Assembly (NCBI GenBank): GCA_015490155.1
Contig: WFYI01000025.1
Span: forward strand, 1 to 55,694
Source: Aquificaceae bacterium
Lineage (GTDB): Bacteria; Aquificota; Aquificia; Aquificales; Aquificaceae
DNA: 55,694 nt
Direction of reading: 5' to 3'
Below are positions 43,140-53,823 of the stretch, one piece after another. Numbering within the stretch: the stretch's first letter is position 1; each line of letters opens with the position of its first letter. The notes under the pieces were generated by a model, which saw only the letters and a program-made list of their open reading frames with translations, was not told where the DNA came from and did no database searches. Made by a program: the position numbers and the translations under genes.

Positions 43140-43986
43140 GGGAGAACCTTACCCTGTTGTTCTCAAGCTCTGTTAATTCAATTACCTTCGTTACAAAAGA
43201 CTTGTATATATCTGCAGAGTCCCCGAGGAGTATGTCTATGGATGTACTCAAAGCCTTTGCATCTGGGAGAGTTTGACTCACTATCAGCGTAAATGGGAAG
43301 GGCATCAGCTTAACCACCGAGGTCATCATCTCCCTATCCTTAAAGGCTATGTCGCTGACGTAAACGATATCCGGGTCGAGCAAAAGTGCCTCCTCTATAC
43401 CCTGATGGAAAGTATCCACATCTATGTTTAACTCCCTCTGAACTACTACGGAGTTATTGTGGTTCAAAAGATAGGTTATAGGTCTTTCGAGTATGTATAT
43501 GAACTCTTGTTTCAACAGAGAAAGTCTTTTGAGAAGGGAAAAGGCAAAGGTGTTATGTAGCATAAAGTTCTCACCAACTATGTATATGACCTTCCCCTTA
43601 GCATTCTCTACGAGGTTTATAAGCCCACTTATACTCTCCGCGTCGTTATCGGTTATAGCGGTTATTTCCGGTATTTCAAAGGGGACGTTCACCACGCTAA
43701 ACATATAACTTCCCCTCTGTGTAACGTACCCTACCCTGATTCTCCCTATCTCCTCCAGCCCGAAGGAGAAAAACCCTTCCCGCTCTAAGGGACCCCTAAA
43801 GGTCTTTGACCTTTCCCTGAGAGAGTTCAGTGTTTCCCTTGTATCCGCAGGCGTTAAGGGTACATCGGCCAAAGGTACGAGTTTGTCCTTTAGCCTTTCC
43901 ATAGGCGGTTTGTTGGGCGCAAATAAAAGCTCGGTAAACCCCTTCTTTCGCCTGAACAGGTCAAGTATTATCGGTACATAATTCAT
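43126..43986 (-). CDS. PilT-like protein without Walker A (probable pseudo-ATPase)
   Basis: A 286-aa relative of the type IV pilus retraction ATPase PilT. The N-terminal part (RGPLEREGFFSFGLEEIGRI) fits the PilT N-domain, and the Asp-box-like phrase LERPITYLLNHNNSVVVQRE at 166-185 is plainly related to PilT's EDPIEYVHKHKKSIVNQRE. Walker B-like LLLDPDIVYVSD follows near 202-212. But where PilT has GPTGSGKST, this protein has GENFMLHNT at 138-146: Gly-Lys-Ser/Thr is missing, so it should not bind ATP in the normal way. It may regulate pilus motors as a subunit or platform. The start has TATAAT 13 bases upstream, divergent from mrp. Confidence 0.75.
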   Translation of the reverse strand: MNYVPIILDLFRRKKGFTELLFAPNKPPMERLKDKLVPLADVPLTPADTRETLNSLRERSKTFRGPLEREGFFSFGLEEIGRIRVGYVTQRGSYMFSVVNVPFEIPEITAITDNDAESISGLINLVENAKGKVIYIVGENFMLHNTFAFSLLKRLSLLKQEFIYILERPITYLLNHNNSVVVQRELNIDVDTFHQGIEEALLLDPDIVYVSDIAFKDREMMTSVVKLMPFPFTLIVSQTLPDAKALSTSIDILLGDSADIYKSFVTKVIELTELENNRVRFSLTSI

Positions 43987-44039
43987 ACCTACAGAATTGA
44001 TTATAAATTAAATCTGATGACAGCAGTCATACATAAATC

Positions 44040-44068
44040 TTAAAACCCTTATATTCTTATTTTATACA
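44040..44068 (+). promoter_or_regulatory. Candidate promoter of the mrp/cysteine-desulfurase-like unit
   Basis: TTAAAA (44040-44045) and TATACA (44063-44068) are 17 bases apart, giving a leader of about 25 bases before the strong ribosome site. Ten bases upstream of the -35 is an inverted repeat, ATGAC-AGCA-GTCAT (44017-44030). Confidence 0.4.
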
Positions 44069-44084
44069 TTTTCTTTTTAAGGTG

Positions 44085-44092
44085 AAAGGAGG
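44085..44092 (+). promoter_or_regulatory. Strong ribosome binding site for mrp
   Basis: AAAGGAGG lies seven bases before the ATG at 44100. A GTG at 44082 is upstream of this motif and is rejected as the start. Confidence 0.85.
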
Positions 44093-44099
44093 CTCGCAG

Positions 44100-45164
44100 A
44101 TGGCTGTTAAGGACATAATGGATGCTCTCAAGGCGGAATCCCTTGAAGATTTGGGTATTCAAGCAAACTTAGCTCAGCTGGTAAAGGACATAAAGTTGGT
44201 AGGCAAAGAACTGAGCGTAGTGGTAGGTGTAGACAGGCCGGAGTTGCAGAGTGCGGTTCGTGATAGGCTTCAGAAAGCCCTGCTGAAGTCCGGTGAAGTT
44301 GATAAGGTGAATGTGAAGTTCACCACTGCTCCTCCACCGAAGGAGCATACGCATGCTCCTCAGCAGGCTCCGATGGGACAACCGGCTTTCACCAAGCGGG
44401 GAGTTCCGGGTGTAAGGAACATAATTTTGGTGGGGAGTGGTAAAGGAGGCGTTGGTAAGTCCACAGTTTCAGCTAACCTCGCCCTATCGTTGGCGAAGCT
44501 CGGCTTTAAGGTCGGTCTTCTTGACGCTGATATATACGGGCCCAGCATACCCACTCTCTTCGGTATAAAGGGTGAAAGGGTGGAAGTTAACGAGCAGAAC
44601 AAGATAATCCCCAAGGAAAAGTTCGGAATAAAGGTTCTTTCCATAGGACTCATGCTCCCCTCGGAGGATACGCCGGTTATATGGCGGGGTCCCATGCTGA
44701 TGAAGGCTCTTACCCAATTCATGTTTGACGTTGAATGGGGAGAGCTTGATTACCTAATACTTGACCTGCCTCCCGGAACGGGAGACGTCCAGCTGACACT
44801 CGCACAGAACGTAAAGATAGACGGAGCGATAGTGGTAACCACACCTCAAGATGTGGCACTTGCGGACGTCAGAAAGGCTACCTCCATGTTCAAAGAGGTG
44901 GACATACCCATAGTCGGCGTTGTTGAGAACATGGCTTACTTCGTATGCCCGGAGAGCCAGAAAAAGTACTACATATTCGGTAAAGGTAAAACGGCTGTAT
45001 TCGCAACCACGTACGGGCTAAGGGTTCTTGGTTCAATTCCGATTGACCCGGAGGTGGCCGAGAAATCCGACGAAGGAGACCCCATAGTGGTAAGCGAGCC
45101 TGATTCAGAAACTGCAAGGGTATTTACAGCTATAGCTAAGGTTGTAGCGGAGGAAGTCCATTGA
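44100..45164 (+). CDS. Mrp/ApbC (NBP35-type) iron-sulfur cluster carrier ATPase, CxxC changed to CxxS
   Basis: A 354-aa P-loop protein. Residues 1-78 resemble the MIP18/DUF59 domain, then a Pro/His-rich linker, then the deviant Walker A GSGKGGVGKSTVS at 111-123, DADIYGPSIPTLFG and LILDLPPGTGDVQLT, all standard for Mrp. Mrp proteins bind a [4Fe-4S] cluster between two subunits through a CxxC motif and pass it to apo-proteins. Here that motif reads FVCPESQKKYYIFG: Cys283 is kept but the second cysteine is Ser286. A normal cluster bridge is thus doubtful. The gene is 28 bases before a cysteine-desulfurase-like gene that also lacks a key residue. Confidence 0.9.
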   Translation: MAVKDIMDALKAESLEDLGIQANLAQLVKDIKLVGKELSVVVGVDRPELQSAVRDRLQKALLKSGEVDKVNVKFTTAPPPKEHTHAPQQAPMGQPAFTKRGVPGVRNIILVGSGKGGVGKSTVSANLALSLAKLGFKVGLLDADIYGPSIPTLFGIKGERVEVNEQNKIIPKEKFGIKVLSIGLMLPSEDTPVIWRGPMLMKALTQFMFDVEWGELDYLILDLPPGTGDVQLTLAQNVKIDGAIVVTTPQDVALADVRKATSMFKEVDIPIVGVVENMAYFVCPESQKKYYIFGKGKTAVFATTYGLRVLGSIPIDPEVAEKSDEGDPIVVSEPDSETARVFTAIAKVVAEEVH

Positions 45165-45192
45165 ACATTAAATACATTAGGAGGTTGAAGAT

Positions 45193-46410
45193 ATGTTTGC
45201 AAAAAAGATAGGTAAAAGGGTAGTTTACTTAGACCACATAGCCACCACGCCGGTGGCGGAGGAAGTCCTTGAGAAGATGATGCCCTACTTCAGGGAGTAC
45301 TTTGGTAATCCTACATCCTTGCACAGCTTTGGACAGGAAGCTAAAAAGGGAGTGACCGAAGCGAGGGAGAAGATAGCCGAGCTTATAAACGCAAATGTTC
45401 CGGAGGAAATAGTATTCACCTCGGGTGGTATAGAGGCGAACAACCTCGCTATAAAGGGAATTTCAAGCGCTTACAAAAGGAGAGGTCAACACATAGTAAC
45501 TACAGATATAGAACACCACTCCATACTCCACCCGTGTAAATCTCTTGAACGCAAAGGTTGGGAAGTAACTTACCTCAAGCCCGATAAACACGGTCTCATA
45601 GACCCGGAGCAGGTCAGGGAAGCCGTCAGAAAAGATACGGTTTTGGTCTCTATTGGACACTCCAACAGAGAGATAGGAACAGTCCAGAACATAAAGGAGC
45701 TGGTTCAAGCGGCTAAGGATAAGAACCCCAAGGTCGTTTTCCACACGGATGCGGCACCGTCTCTTGGACACTATCCCGTTGACCTGAAAGAATGGGGCGT
45801 TGATGCGGCCTCATTTACAGCTCACCTTATGTACGGACCCAAGGGTGTGGGTGCGCTATGGACGAGGAAGGGGGTTAAGGTAAGACCCCTTATAGAGGGC
45901 GGTACTCAAGAGAGAGGCGTGAGAGCAGGAACCGAGAACGTTCCCGCGATAGTGGGTTTCGGAGCGGCAGCTGAGCTTGCCATGAAGGAGTTAGACGACA
46001 GGATTAACAGGCTTTCCTCTTACAGAGACCGTCTTAGGAAAGGGCTTGAAGAAAAGCTCCAATATATAGAATTTACGGGACACCCTACCCAGAGACTTCC
46101 GCATCACCTATCTCTCATAGTTCACTTCGTAGAAGGAGAGGCTATGCTCCTAAGACTTGATTTAATGGGAATAGAAACCGCATCGGGTTCTGCGTGCGTA
46201 TCCCTTGCCCTCAAACAGTCTCACGTTCTATTTGCAGTGGGAGTTCCCAAGGAAGTTTCAAACGGCTCTCTCGTTTTCAGCTTCGGCAGAGAGAACACAG
46301 ATGAGGATGTGGATTACATACTTGAGGAGTTCCCGAAAACTATCAACTGGCTCAGGGAGGTGTCTCCCTTTAATCCCGAAAACTGGGAGAACTACGTTAA
46401 GTCAAAATAA
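45193..46410 (+). CDS. NifS/IscS-like cysteine desulfurase homologue lacking the PLP lysine
   Basis: A 405-aa class V aminotransferase-fold protein. It aligns with IscS/NifS throughout: YFGNPTSLHSFGQEAK, IVFTSGGIEANNLAIKG, the PLP-stacking His in TDIEHHSIL, and the catalytic loop cysteine Cys335 in ASGSACVSLALKQSHVL. But the internal-aldimine lysine (SAHK in IscS) is Leu212 in FTAHLMYGPKG, and the Gln that touches the PLP oxygen (DAAQ) is Pro189 in TDAAPS. LDHIATTP replaces LDNAATTP. With no Schiff-base lysine it should not release sulfur from cysteine in the usual way; a sulfur-carrier, scaffold or altered enzyme role is possible. GGAGG precedes the ATG. It follows mrp. Confidence 0.85.
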   Translation: MFAKKIGKRVVYLDHIATTPVAEEVLEKMMPYFREYFGNPTSLHSFGQEAKKGVTEAREKIAELINANVPEEIVFTSGGIEANNLAIKGISSAYKRRGQHIVTTDIEHHSILHPCKSLERKGWEVTYLKPDKHGLIDPEQVREAVRKDTVLVSIGHSNREIGTVQNIKELVQAAKDKNPKVVFHTDAAPSLGHYPVDLKEWGVDAASFTAHLMYGPKGVGALWTRKGVKVRPLIEGGTQERGVRAGTENVPAIVGFGAAAELAMKELDDRINRLSSYRDRLRKGLEEKLQYIEFTGHPTQRLPHHLSLIVHFVEGEAMLLRLDLMGIETASGSACVSLALKQSHVLFAVGVPKEVSNGSLVFSFGRENTDEDVDYILEEFPKTINWLREVSPFNPENWENYVKSK

Positions 46411-46424
46411 CTCCCTTTGCGGTT

Positions 46425-49554
<3,130 letters not shown>

Positions 49555-49559
49555 TTACC

Positions 49560-49580
49560 GGGGGAGGTTTTCCCTCCCTT
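49560..49580 (+). terminator. Hairpin between the convergent cytochrome c and uvrC genes
   Basis: GGGAGG (49562-49567), a TTTTC loop and CCTCCC (49573-49578) form a stem in the 25 bases between the two stops. There is no long T-run on either strand, so the terminator call is likely but not certain; it could serve both directions. Confidence 0.5.
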
Positions 49581-51268
49581 CAGGTTTTGTATATCTCCTT
49601 CTCAACCTTTTGTTTGAGGCCTACGGGAATGCCGAGCTTTTTAAGTTCTTCCTCACGGGCGTTTATAAAGTCGTACAGGCTATCAAAGTTCCTGTAAATT
49701 ATCTGTTTTCTCACCTCGCCTACACCTTTAACTCTGGAAAGGGTATCCTCAAGGGCTTTCTTTTCCCTCAGCTTTCTATTGAAAGTTAATGCGAACCTGT
49801 GTGCCTCGTCCCTGATTTCCCCGAACACCCTGTAAAGCATGGGATTATCTTTAAGTCTAATTTCGTCCCCGTGTTCGGTAAACAGTATCTCCTCCTCCTT
49901 TGCGAGGGAAAAGAGGTTAATTTTTAATCCTAATATCTTTTTGACCCTCTTTGCCACGTTCAGCTGCCCTATCCCACCGTCTATAAGCCATGCCTCCGGC
50001 ATAGGCTCTCTGCCCTCTTTTAGCTTCTTGCCCCGCCTTCGGAGGACTTCTTCCAGAGCTTGGTAGTCGTCTATTCCCTTAACGCTCTTTACTTTGTACC
50101 TCCTGTAACGCCTCTTGTTCATCTTACCCTTTTCCCACACCACGCAAGAGCCGACGGTGTCCTCGCCGTAGAAGTGTGATATGTCAAATCCCTCTATTAT
50201 CGCAGGCAAAGGAATACCGAGCTTGGTCTTAAACTCCTCCTCAAGGCTTTTCAGGTTCAAGTTCTCTTTGACGTTTTCCCTTGCTATTTCTTCCAACTCT
50301 GCGGGTATGCTTGTAGAAAACTCAACCTCGCGTTTCGCTCTGGAGCTAATCCACCGCTTTACCTCGTCGTTGAGCTTGAAGTTGGTTACCACCAAAGGTG
50401 GTACATAGTTAGAGTAGTAATAGCCCAGCAAAAACTCCTCCACCTCTTCTTCTTTATCGAAGTCGTATATCTCCTTACTGAGGAGCTTCCCACCCCTTAT
50501 TAGGAACAAACCGAGCCTCAAGCCCAGCTTGAAGAAAAAGTCTCCCTCTTTAAATGTAAAGCCTGATACACCTTGTCCCTTGGATATATTTTCAAGAGCG
50601 GTTATCTGGTCTCTAATTACAGCACACTTCTCAAACATCATCTCCCTTGAGAACTCCTCTAACTTCCCGTAAAGGTGGGGAAGGACTTCCGATACCTCCC
50701 CGGAAAGCAGAGCCTTTGCAGACTCAAGGTTAAGGCTGTACTCCCTCTGAGATATGTACCCGCAACAAGGAGCGGAACATAGCCCCAGATGGTAGTCCAT
50801 GCAAGGCTCGTCCCTTTTGGGCAGGGGGTCGCAGGTTCTAAGTTTAAAGAGCTTGTGTATGAGCTTCTTTACCTTGTGAGCTTTCTTGGTCTGAAGGAAA
50901 GGTCCGTACAAAAAACCCTCGTGCTGAGTTCCCCTAACTACCTTGACGGTAGGGTACTTATCCGAGGTAACGAGCAGCATGGGATAACCGCTTCCGTACT
51001 TGTGGAGAACGTTGAACCTCGGCTTGTGCGTTTGTATGAGGTCTATCTCAAGAACCAGAGACTCGTACTCGTTTCTGGTTATTATCCACTCTATAGAGCG
51101 CGCTGAGTTCACTATCATGAACTCCTTCGGGTCTTTTTCGGCGAGTTTGATGTGTTGTAAAAGTCTCTTCTTTATGTTCTTAGCCTTTCCTATATACACC
51201 GGTTTTCTCTTCCCCTTGAATATGTAAACCCCGCATTTTTCAGGAGCTTTTTTTACGAACTCTTCCAT
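49580..51268 (-). CDS. uvrC: UvrC, excinuclease ABC subunit C
   Basis: A complete 562-aa UvrC that makes the two incisions around a DNA lesion. The GIY-YIG nuclease domain opens with CGVYIFKGKRKPVYIGKAKN. Cysteines in TCDPLPKRDEPCMDYHLG and LCSAPCCGYI correspond to those reported to hold an iron-sulfur cluster. The RNase H-like 5' nuclease domain contains EGFDISHFYGED and WLIDGGIGQLN, both with catalytic Asp. RVKGVGEVRKQIIYRNFDSL is the start of the C-terminal helix-hairpin-helix region. It is somewhat shorter than E. coli UvrC because of a compact C-terminus. Its start overlaps the ArsA-like gene end by 16 bases. Confidence 0.97.
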   Translation of the reverse strand: MEEFVKKAPEKCGVYIFKGKRKPVYIGKAKNIKKRLLQHIKLAEKDPKEFMIVNSARSIEWIITRNEYESLVLEIDLIQTHKPRFNVLHKYGSGYPMLLVTSDKYPTVKVVRGTQHEGFLYGPFLQTKKAHKVKKLIHKLFKLRTCDPLPKRDEPCMDYHLGLCSAPCCGYISQREYSLNLESAKALLSGEVSEVLPHLYGKLEEFSREMMFEKCAVIRDQITALENISKGQGVSGFTFKEGDFFFKLGLRLGLFLIRGGKLLSKEIYDFDKEEEVEEFLLGYYYSNYVPPLVVTNFKLNDEVKRWISSRAKREVEFSTSIPAELEEIARENVKENLNLKSLEEEFKTKLGIPLPAIIEGFDISHFYGEDTVGSCVVWEKGKMNKRRYRRYKVKSVKGIDDYQALEEVLRRRGKKLKEGREPMPEAWLIDGGIGQLNVAKRVKKILGLKINLFSLAKEEEILFTEHGDEIRLKDNPMLYRVFGEIRDEAHRFALTFNRKLREKKALEDTLSRVKGVGEVRKQIIYRNFDSLYDFINAREEELKKLGIPVGLKQKVEKEIYKT

Positions 51269-52173
51269 GACCTCTCCAAAGTATCAGACACATAACCAAG
51301 CATCTCCATGCCCTTTACGTCCCTTTCCATCAGGGGAATAATTATTTTATTCAAATCCCGGAAGTTTTCCTCTATCTGTCTCATGTAAATTTCCTGTTGC
51401 GCTAACCTCTTGCGGATAAACTCGTCCTCGGATTTCACATTAAGAACCTTGTTCACCACTAAGTACTTGAGGTCTATACCCATGCTCCTTAATCTACCCA
51501 CAGCCCTCATCGTTTCAAGTATGGGAAGTTTCTCGGGGTTCAGGACGGGTACAAAGAGCGTATCCTTTGAAAAAAGCTTGCCGTAGAACTTCTCAAGCCT
51601 CGTTCTCCTTTCTTTCATAAGACTTACAAGCTCATCTCGGCTTTCCCGACCCGCCGCTCTTTTAAAGCTTTCCGACTTTTCCCTATTTTTTATGAGCCTT
51701 TCTATCCAATCTCCTGCTTTTGAAACCGTCCTTAACATCTGTAGAGTGTGTCCGGTGGGAGCTGTGTCCACCACCAGGGCGTCGTAGCTCTCTTCAAGGA
51801 CTATACGCGACACCCTCTCTATAATAGCCGTTTCCGTAAGACCCGGTGAGTCCTCCAGCAAGTGGAACATATCCTTTACCTTTGAGAACACATCTGGATT
51901 CAAAAGCCTCTCCATTCTTCCGAGTACCTCGCTCAGGTACAGGTGTGCTTCCCTGTAAGGGTCTATCTCAAGGGCGTAGAGGTTGGGTAATACCTCCACT
52001 CTCCGAGTACCTATCTCGGTCTCAAGTATGTCCGAAAGAGAATGGGCGGGGTCTGTAGAGATTAGGAGGGTTCTTAGCCCCTTTTTAGAAAGCATAAGGG
52101 AAAAAGAGGAGGATAAGGTCGTCTTACCTACACCGCCCTTACCAACAAAGAAAAAGAGCCTACTTACAGCCAA
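51253..52173 (-). CDS. ArsA/Get3-like ATPase
   Basis: A 306-aa single-domain member of the ArsA/GET3 family. The deviant Walker A is FFVGKGGVGKTTLSSS at 8-23, then STDPAHSLSDIL (switch I with catalytic Asp) and VVDTAPTGHTLQML (switch II). The Cys residues that bind arsenite in ArsA, and the CxxC of eukaryotic Get3, are both absent, so it is neither a typical arsenite pump nor a normal tail-anchored-protein targeting factor; the family's bacterial single-domain members are little studied. The start is TTG at 52173 with a GAGAGG site, two bases after the stop of the lipoprotein gene. Confidence 0.88.
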   Translation of the reverse strand: MAVSRLFFFVGKGGVGKTTLSSSFSLMLSKKGLRTLLISTDPAHSLSDILETEIGTRRVEVLPNLYALEIDPYREAHLYLSEVLGRMERLLNPDVFSKVKDMFHLLEDSPGLTETAIIERVSRIVLEESYDALVVDTAPTGHTLQMLRTVSKAGDWIERLIKNREKSESFKRAAGRESRDELVSLMKERRTRLEKFYGKLFSKDTLFVPVLNPEKLPILETMRAVGRLRSMGIDLKYLVVNKVLNVKSEDEFIRKRLAQQEIYMRQIEENFRDLNKIIIPLMERDVKGMEMLGYVSDTLERSWKSS

Positions 52174-52175
52174 GT

Positions 52176-53081
52176 TTACCTCTCCAGATAGGACATGAGC
52201 CAGAAGTAGTCCTGAAACACGATAGACTCAGCCCCTTCGGTTGCAACTACGCCTATAGCCGTTCTTAACTCTTCCTTATCCTTGTAATAGAAAGAAAAGC
52301 CTCCCACGATACTTTCCTCCACGGACAAGGCTATCCTTAGCTTTTTTTCTTTGGTTATAGACCTGTAGTAATTGACGTTCTCTCTTATCCTGTCGAGCTG
52401 GTTCAGGTAGAGCATAACCACCAGCGTATCCGTGTACTCGAGGACATCTTTATCCAATCCATAATACCTGTAAGCGTAAGATATAACCGGGTTAAACCTT
52501 CCTACGCTGTTTTTAGCTTCTCTCAAAGTATCAAGGTATAGCCTTCTGTAGTAAGGGGTTATAAACTCTCCTGTCGTCTGTGAGCTTATCACATGGGGTT
52601 CGATATCGAGGTTAATAGGTATGTAGCTACCGTAAAACTTAACGAAGTCCTTGTAAAGACCGAGAAACTCTAACAACTCACCTCTCATATAGGGGAAAAT
52701 CCAACGGTTCTTGCTCAGGACTATCTCAAACCTTATCCCGTGTACCCGTAAGTTGTCCACGAAATCCTTTAACGTGTACCTGCCCTCACCCATCAGGTAA
52801 TCGATATGATTGGAGGAAAATAAGAGGCAGTTTATTCCCTCGGAGATTAAAGAGTCTAAAAGCTCTTCCCGTTTATCGAGATACTCCTCACCGTTCCACA
52901 GGAATACACATACCTCAAGGTTGCCCTCCGCATCCTTTATAGGGTGAAGATTAGAAGGAGTCTCCCTTATTACTTCCGGGAGGTTTACCGAATTATTAGC
53001 ATCGGACTTGCTTCCACCTCCGCAGGAAAGAATAAGAAGAACTAAACTGATGCCTAAAATTCTCAAAGCCCCTGCCAGCAT
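52176..53081 (-). CDS. Lipoprotein with TIM-barrel-like DIEP domain, possible paralogue of the protein at 26694
   Basis: A 301-aa lipoprotein. VLLILSCGGG gives a lipobox with Cys20 when read from the ATG at 53081; a TTG at 53120 would overlap the divergent gene and is not needed. The domain has EVCVFLWNGEEYLDKREEL at the start, PINLDIEPHVIS with D159 and E161, VVMLYLNQLDRI, and IALSVEESIVGG. These occur in the same order as VWNARKLENRWEAF, VQVDIEPYL and VVIMAYRDNF in the secreted protein of the exopolysaccharide cluster, so both probably share a fold and perhaps a catalytic acid pair. Substrate unknown. It is co-transcribed with the ArsA-like ATPase and uvrC. Confidence 0.65.
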   Translation of the reverse strand: MLAGALRILGISLVLLILSCGGGSKSDANNSVNLPEVIRETPSNLHPIKDAEGNLEVCVFLWNGEEYLDKREELLDSLISEGINCLLFSSNHIDYLMGEGRYTLKDFVDNLRVHGIRFEIVLSKNRWIFPYMRGELLEFLGLYKDFVKFYGSYIPINLDIEPHVISSQTTGEFITPYYRRLYLDTLREAKNSVGRFNPVISYAYRYYGLDKDVLEYTDTLVVMLYLNQLDRIRENVNYYRSITKEKKLRIALSVEESIVGGFSFYYKDKEELRTAIGVVATEGAESIVFQDYFWLMSYLER

Positions 53082-53106
53082 ACCGCTCAGGTTATCATAA
53101 TACCCG

Positions 53107-53823
53107 ATGGGTATAGACAAGGTAGAGGCTAAAAAACTTTTAGGGCTTCAAGAGGTGGAGCTTGACATATCCCGGATAAACAGAAGGCTTGAGAAAATAG
53201 AGGAGGAAAAGAGTAAACTAAGGCAAGAGAAAGAAGAGCTTAACGCCGAGCTTGAAGGGTTGAAAGAGAAACTTGAAAATCTCAGGGAAGAGATAAAGCA
53301 GGTAAGGGAAGAGATAAGGAACCGGGAGGAGCAGTTGGAAAGAACGGAAAAAAAGCTGACAATGGTAAAAAAGGAGAGCGAGTACAAAGCTGCCCTCAAG
53401 GAGAAAGCAAAACTTGAGGACTTTATACTTAAAACCTCTTACGAGCTTGAGGCTTTAGAGAAAGAGCTTGAGGAACTCGAGCTTGAGCTTGAGAAGAGAT
53501 TACCTCAGCTTGAAGAAAAACTCTCGGAAATAGAGGAAAACATAGAGGACTTAATTTATGAAGAAAAAACCGCCTTAAGGCGGTTAGAAGAATTAAAAAA
53601 GGAAAGAGAAATTAAGGAAAAGGAGCTTAGTCCTGCTACCCTGAGCTTCTATACGTCTGCGAAGGACAGGTTTGACAGCTTGGTGCTTGTCCCCATGGAG
53701 GAGTCCGCCTGTGCAGGGTGCGGAATGATGATTCCCGATGTGGTGTACTCGAAAATGATTAAGGAAGAGAGTATAGAGCAGTGTCCCAACTGCGGTAGGT
53801 TTATATACTACAAGTTGGGTTGA
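53107..53823 (+). CDS. Coiled-coil zinc-ribbon protein (HP0958/CdsZ-like, former DUF164)
   Basis: A 238-aa protein. Residues 1-185 are a nearly continuous coiled coil rich in Glu/Lys (for example RLEKIEEEKSKLRQEKEE), followed by a zinc ribbon with C-x2-C in CAGCGMMIP and C-x2-C in CPNCGRFIYY. This is the layout of the HP0958/FlgZ/CdsZ family; HP0958 of Helicobacter stabilises RpoN and binds flagellin mRNA. An adaptor role for RNA or protein is likely. CATAAT lies five bases before the ATG with no ribosome site. Its 3' end overlaps the convergent sensor kinase gene by 16 bases. Confidence 0.85.
   Translation: MGIDKVEAKKLLGLQEVELDISRINRRLEKIEEEKSKLRQEKEELNAELEGLKEKLENLREEIKQVREEIRNREEQLERTEKKLTMVKKESEYKAALKEKAKLEDFILKTSYELEALEKELEELELELEKRLPQLEEKLSEIEENIEDLIYEEKTALRRLEELKKEREIKEKELSPATLSFYTSAKDRFDSLVLVPMEESACAGCGMMIPDVVYSKMIKEESIEQCPNCGRFIYYKLG

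Noticed and set aside
44082-44099. GTG at 44082 as mrp start
   Set aside because: A perfect AAAGGAGG lies downstream of it and seven bases before the ATG at 44100.
53082-53120. TTG at 53120 as start of the lipoprotein gene
   Set aside because: It would put a polar 13-residue piece before the lipoprotein signal and overlap the divergent gene; the ATG at 53081 gives a normal signal peptide.
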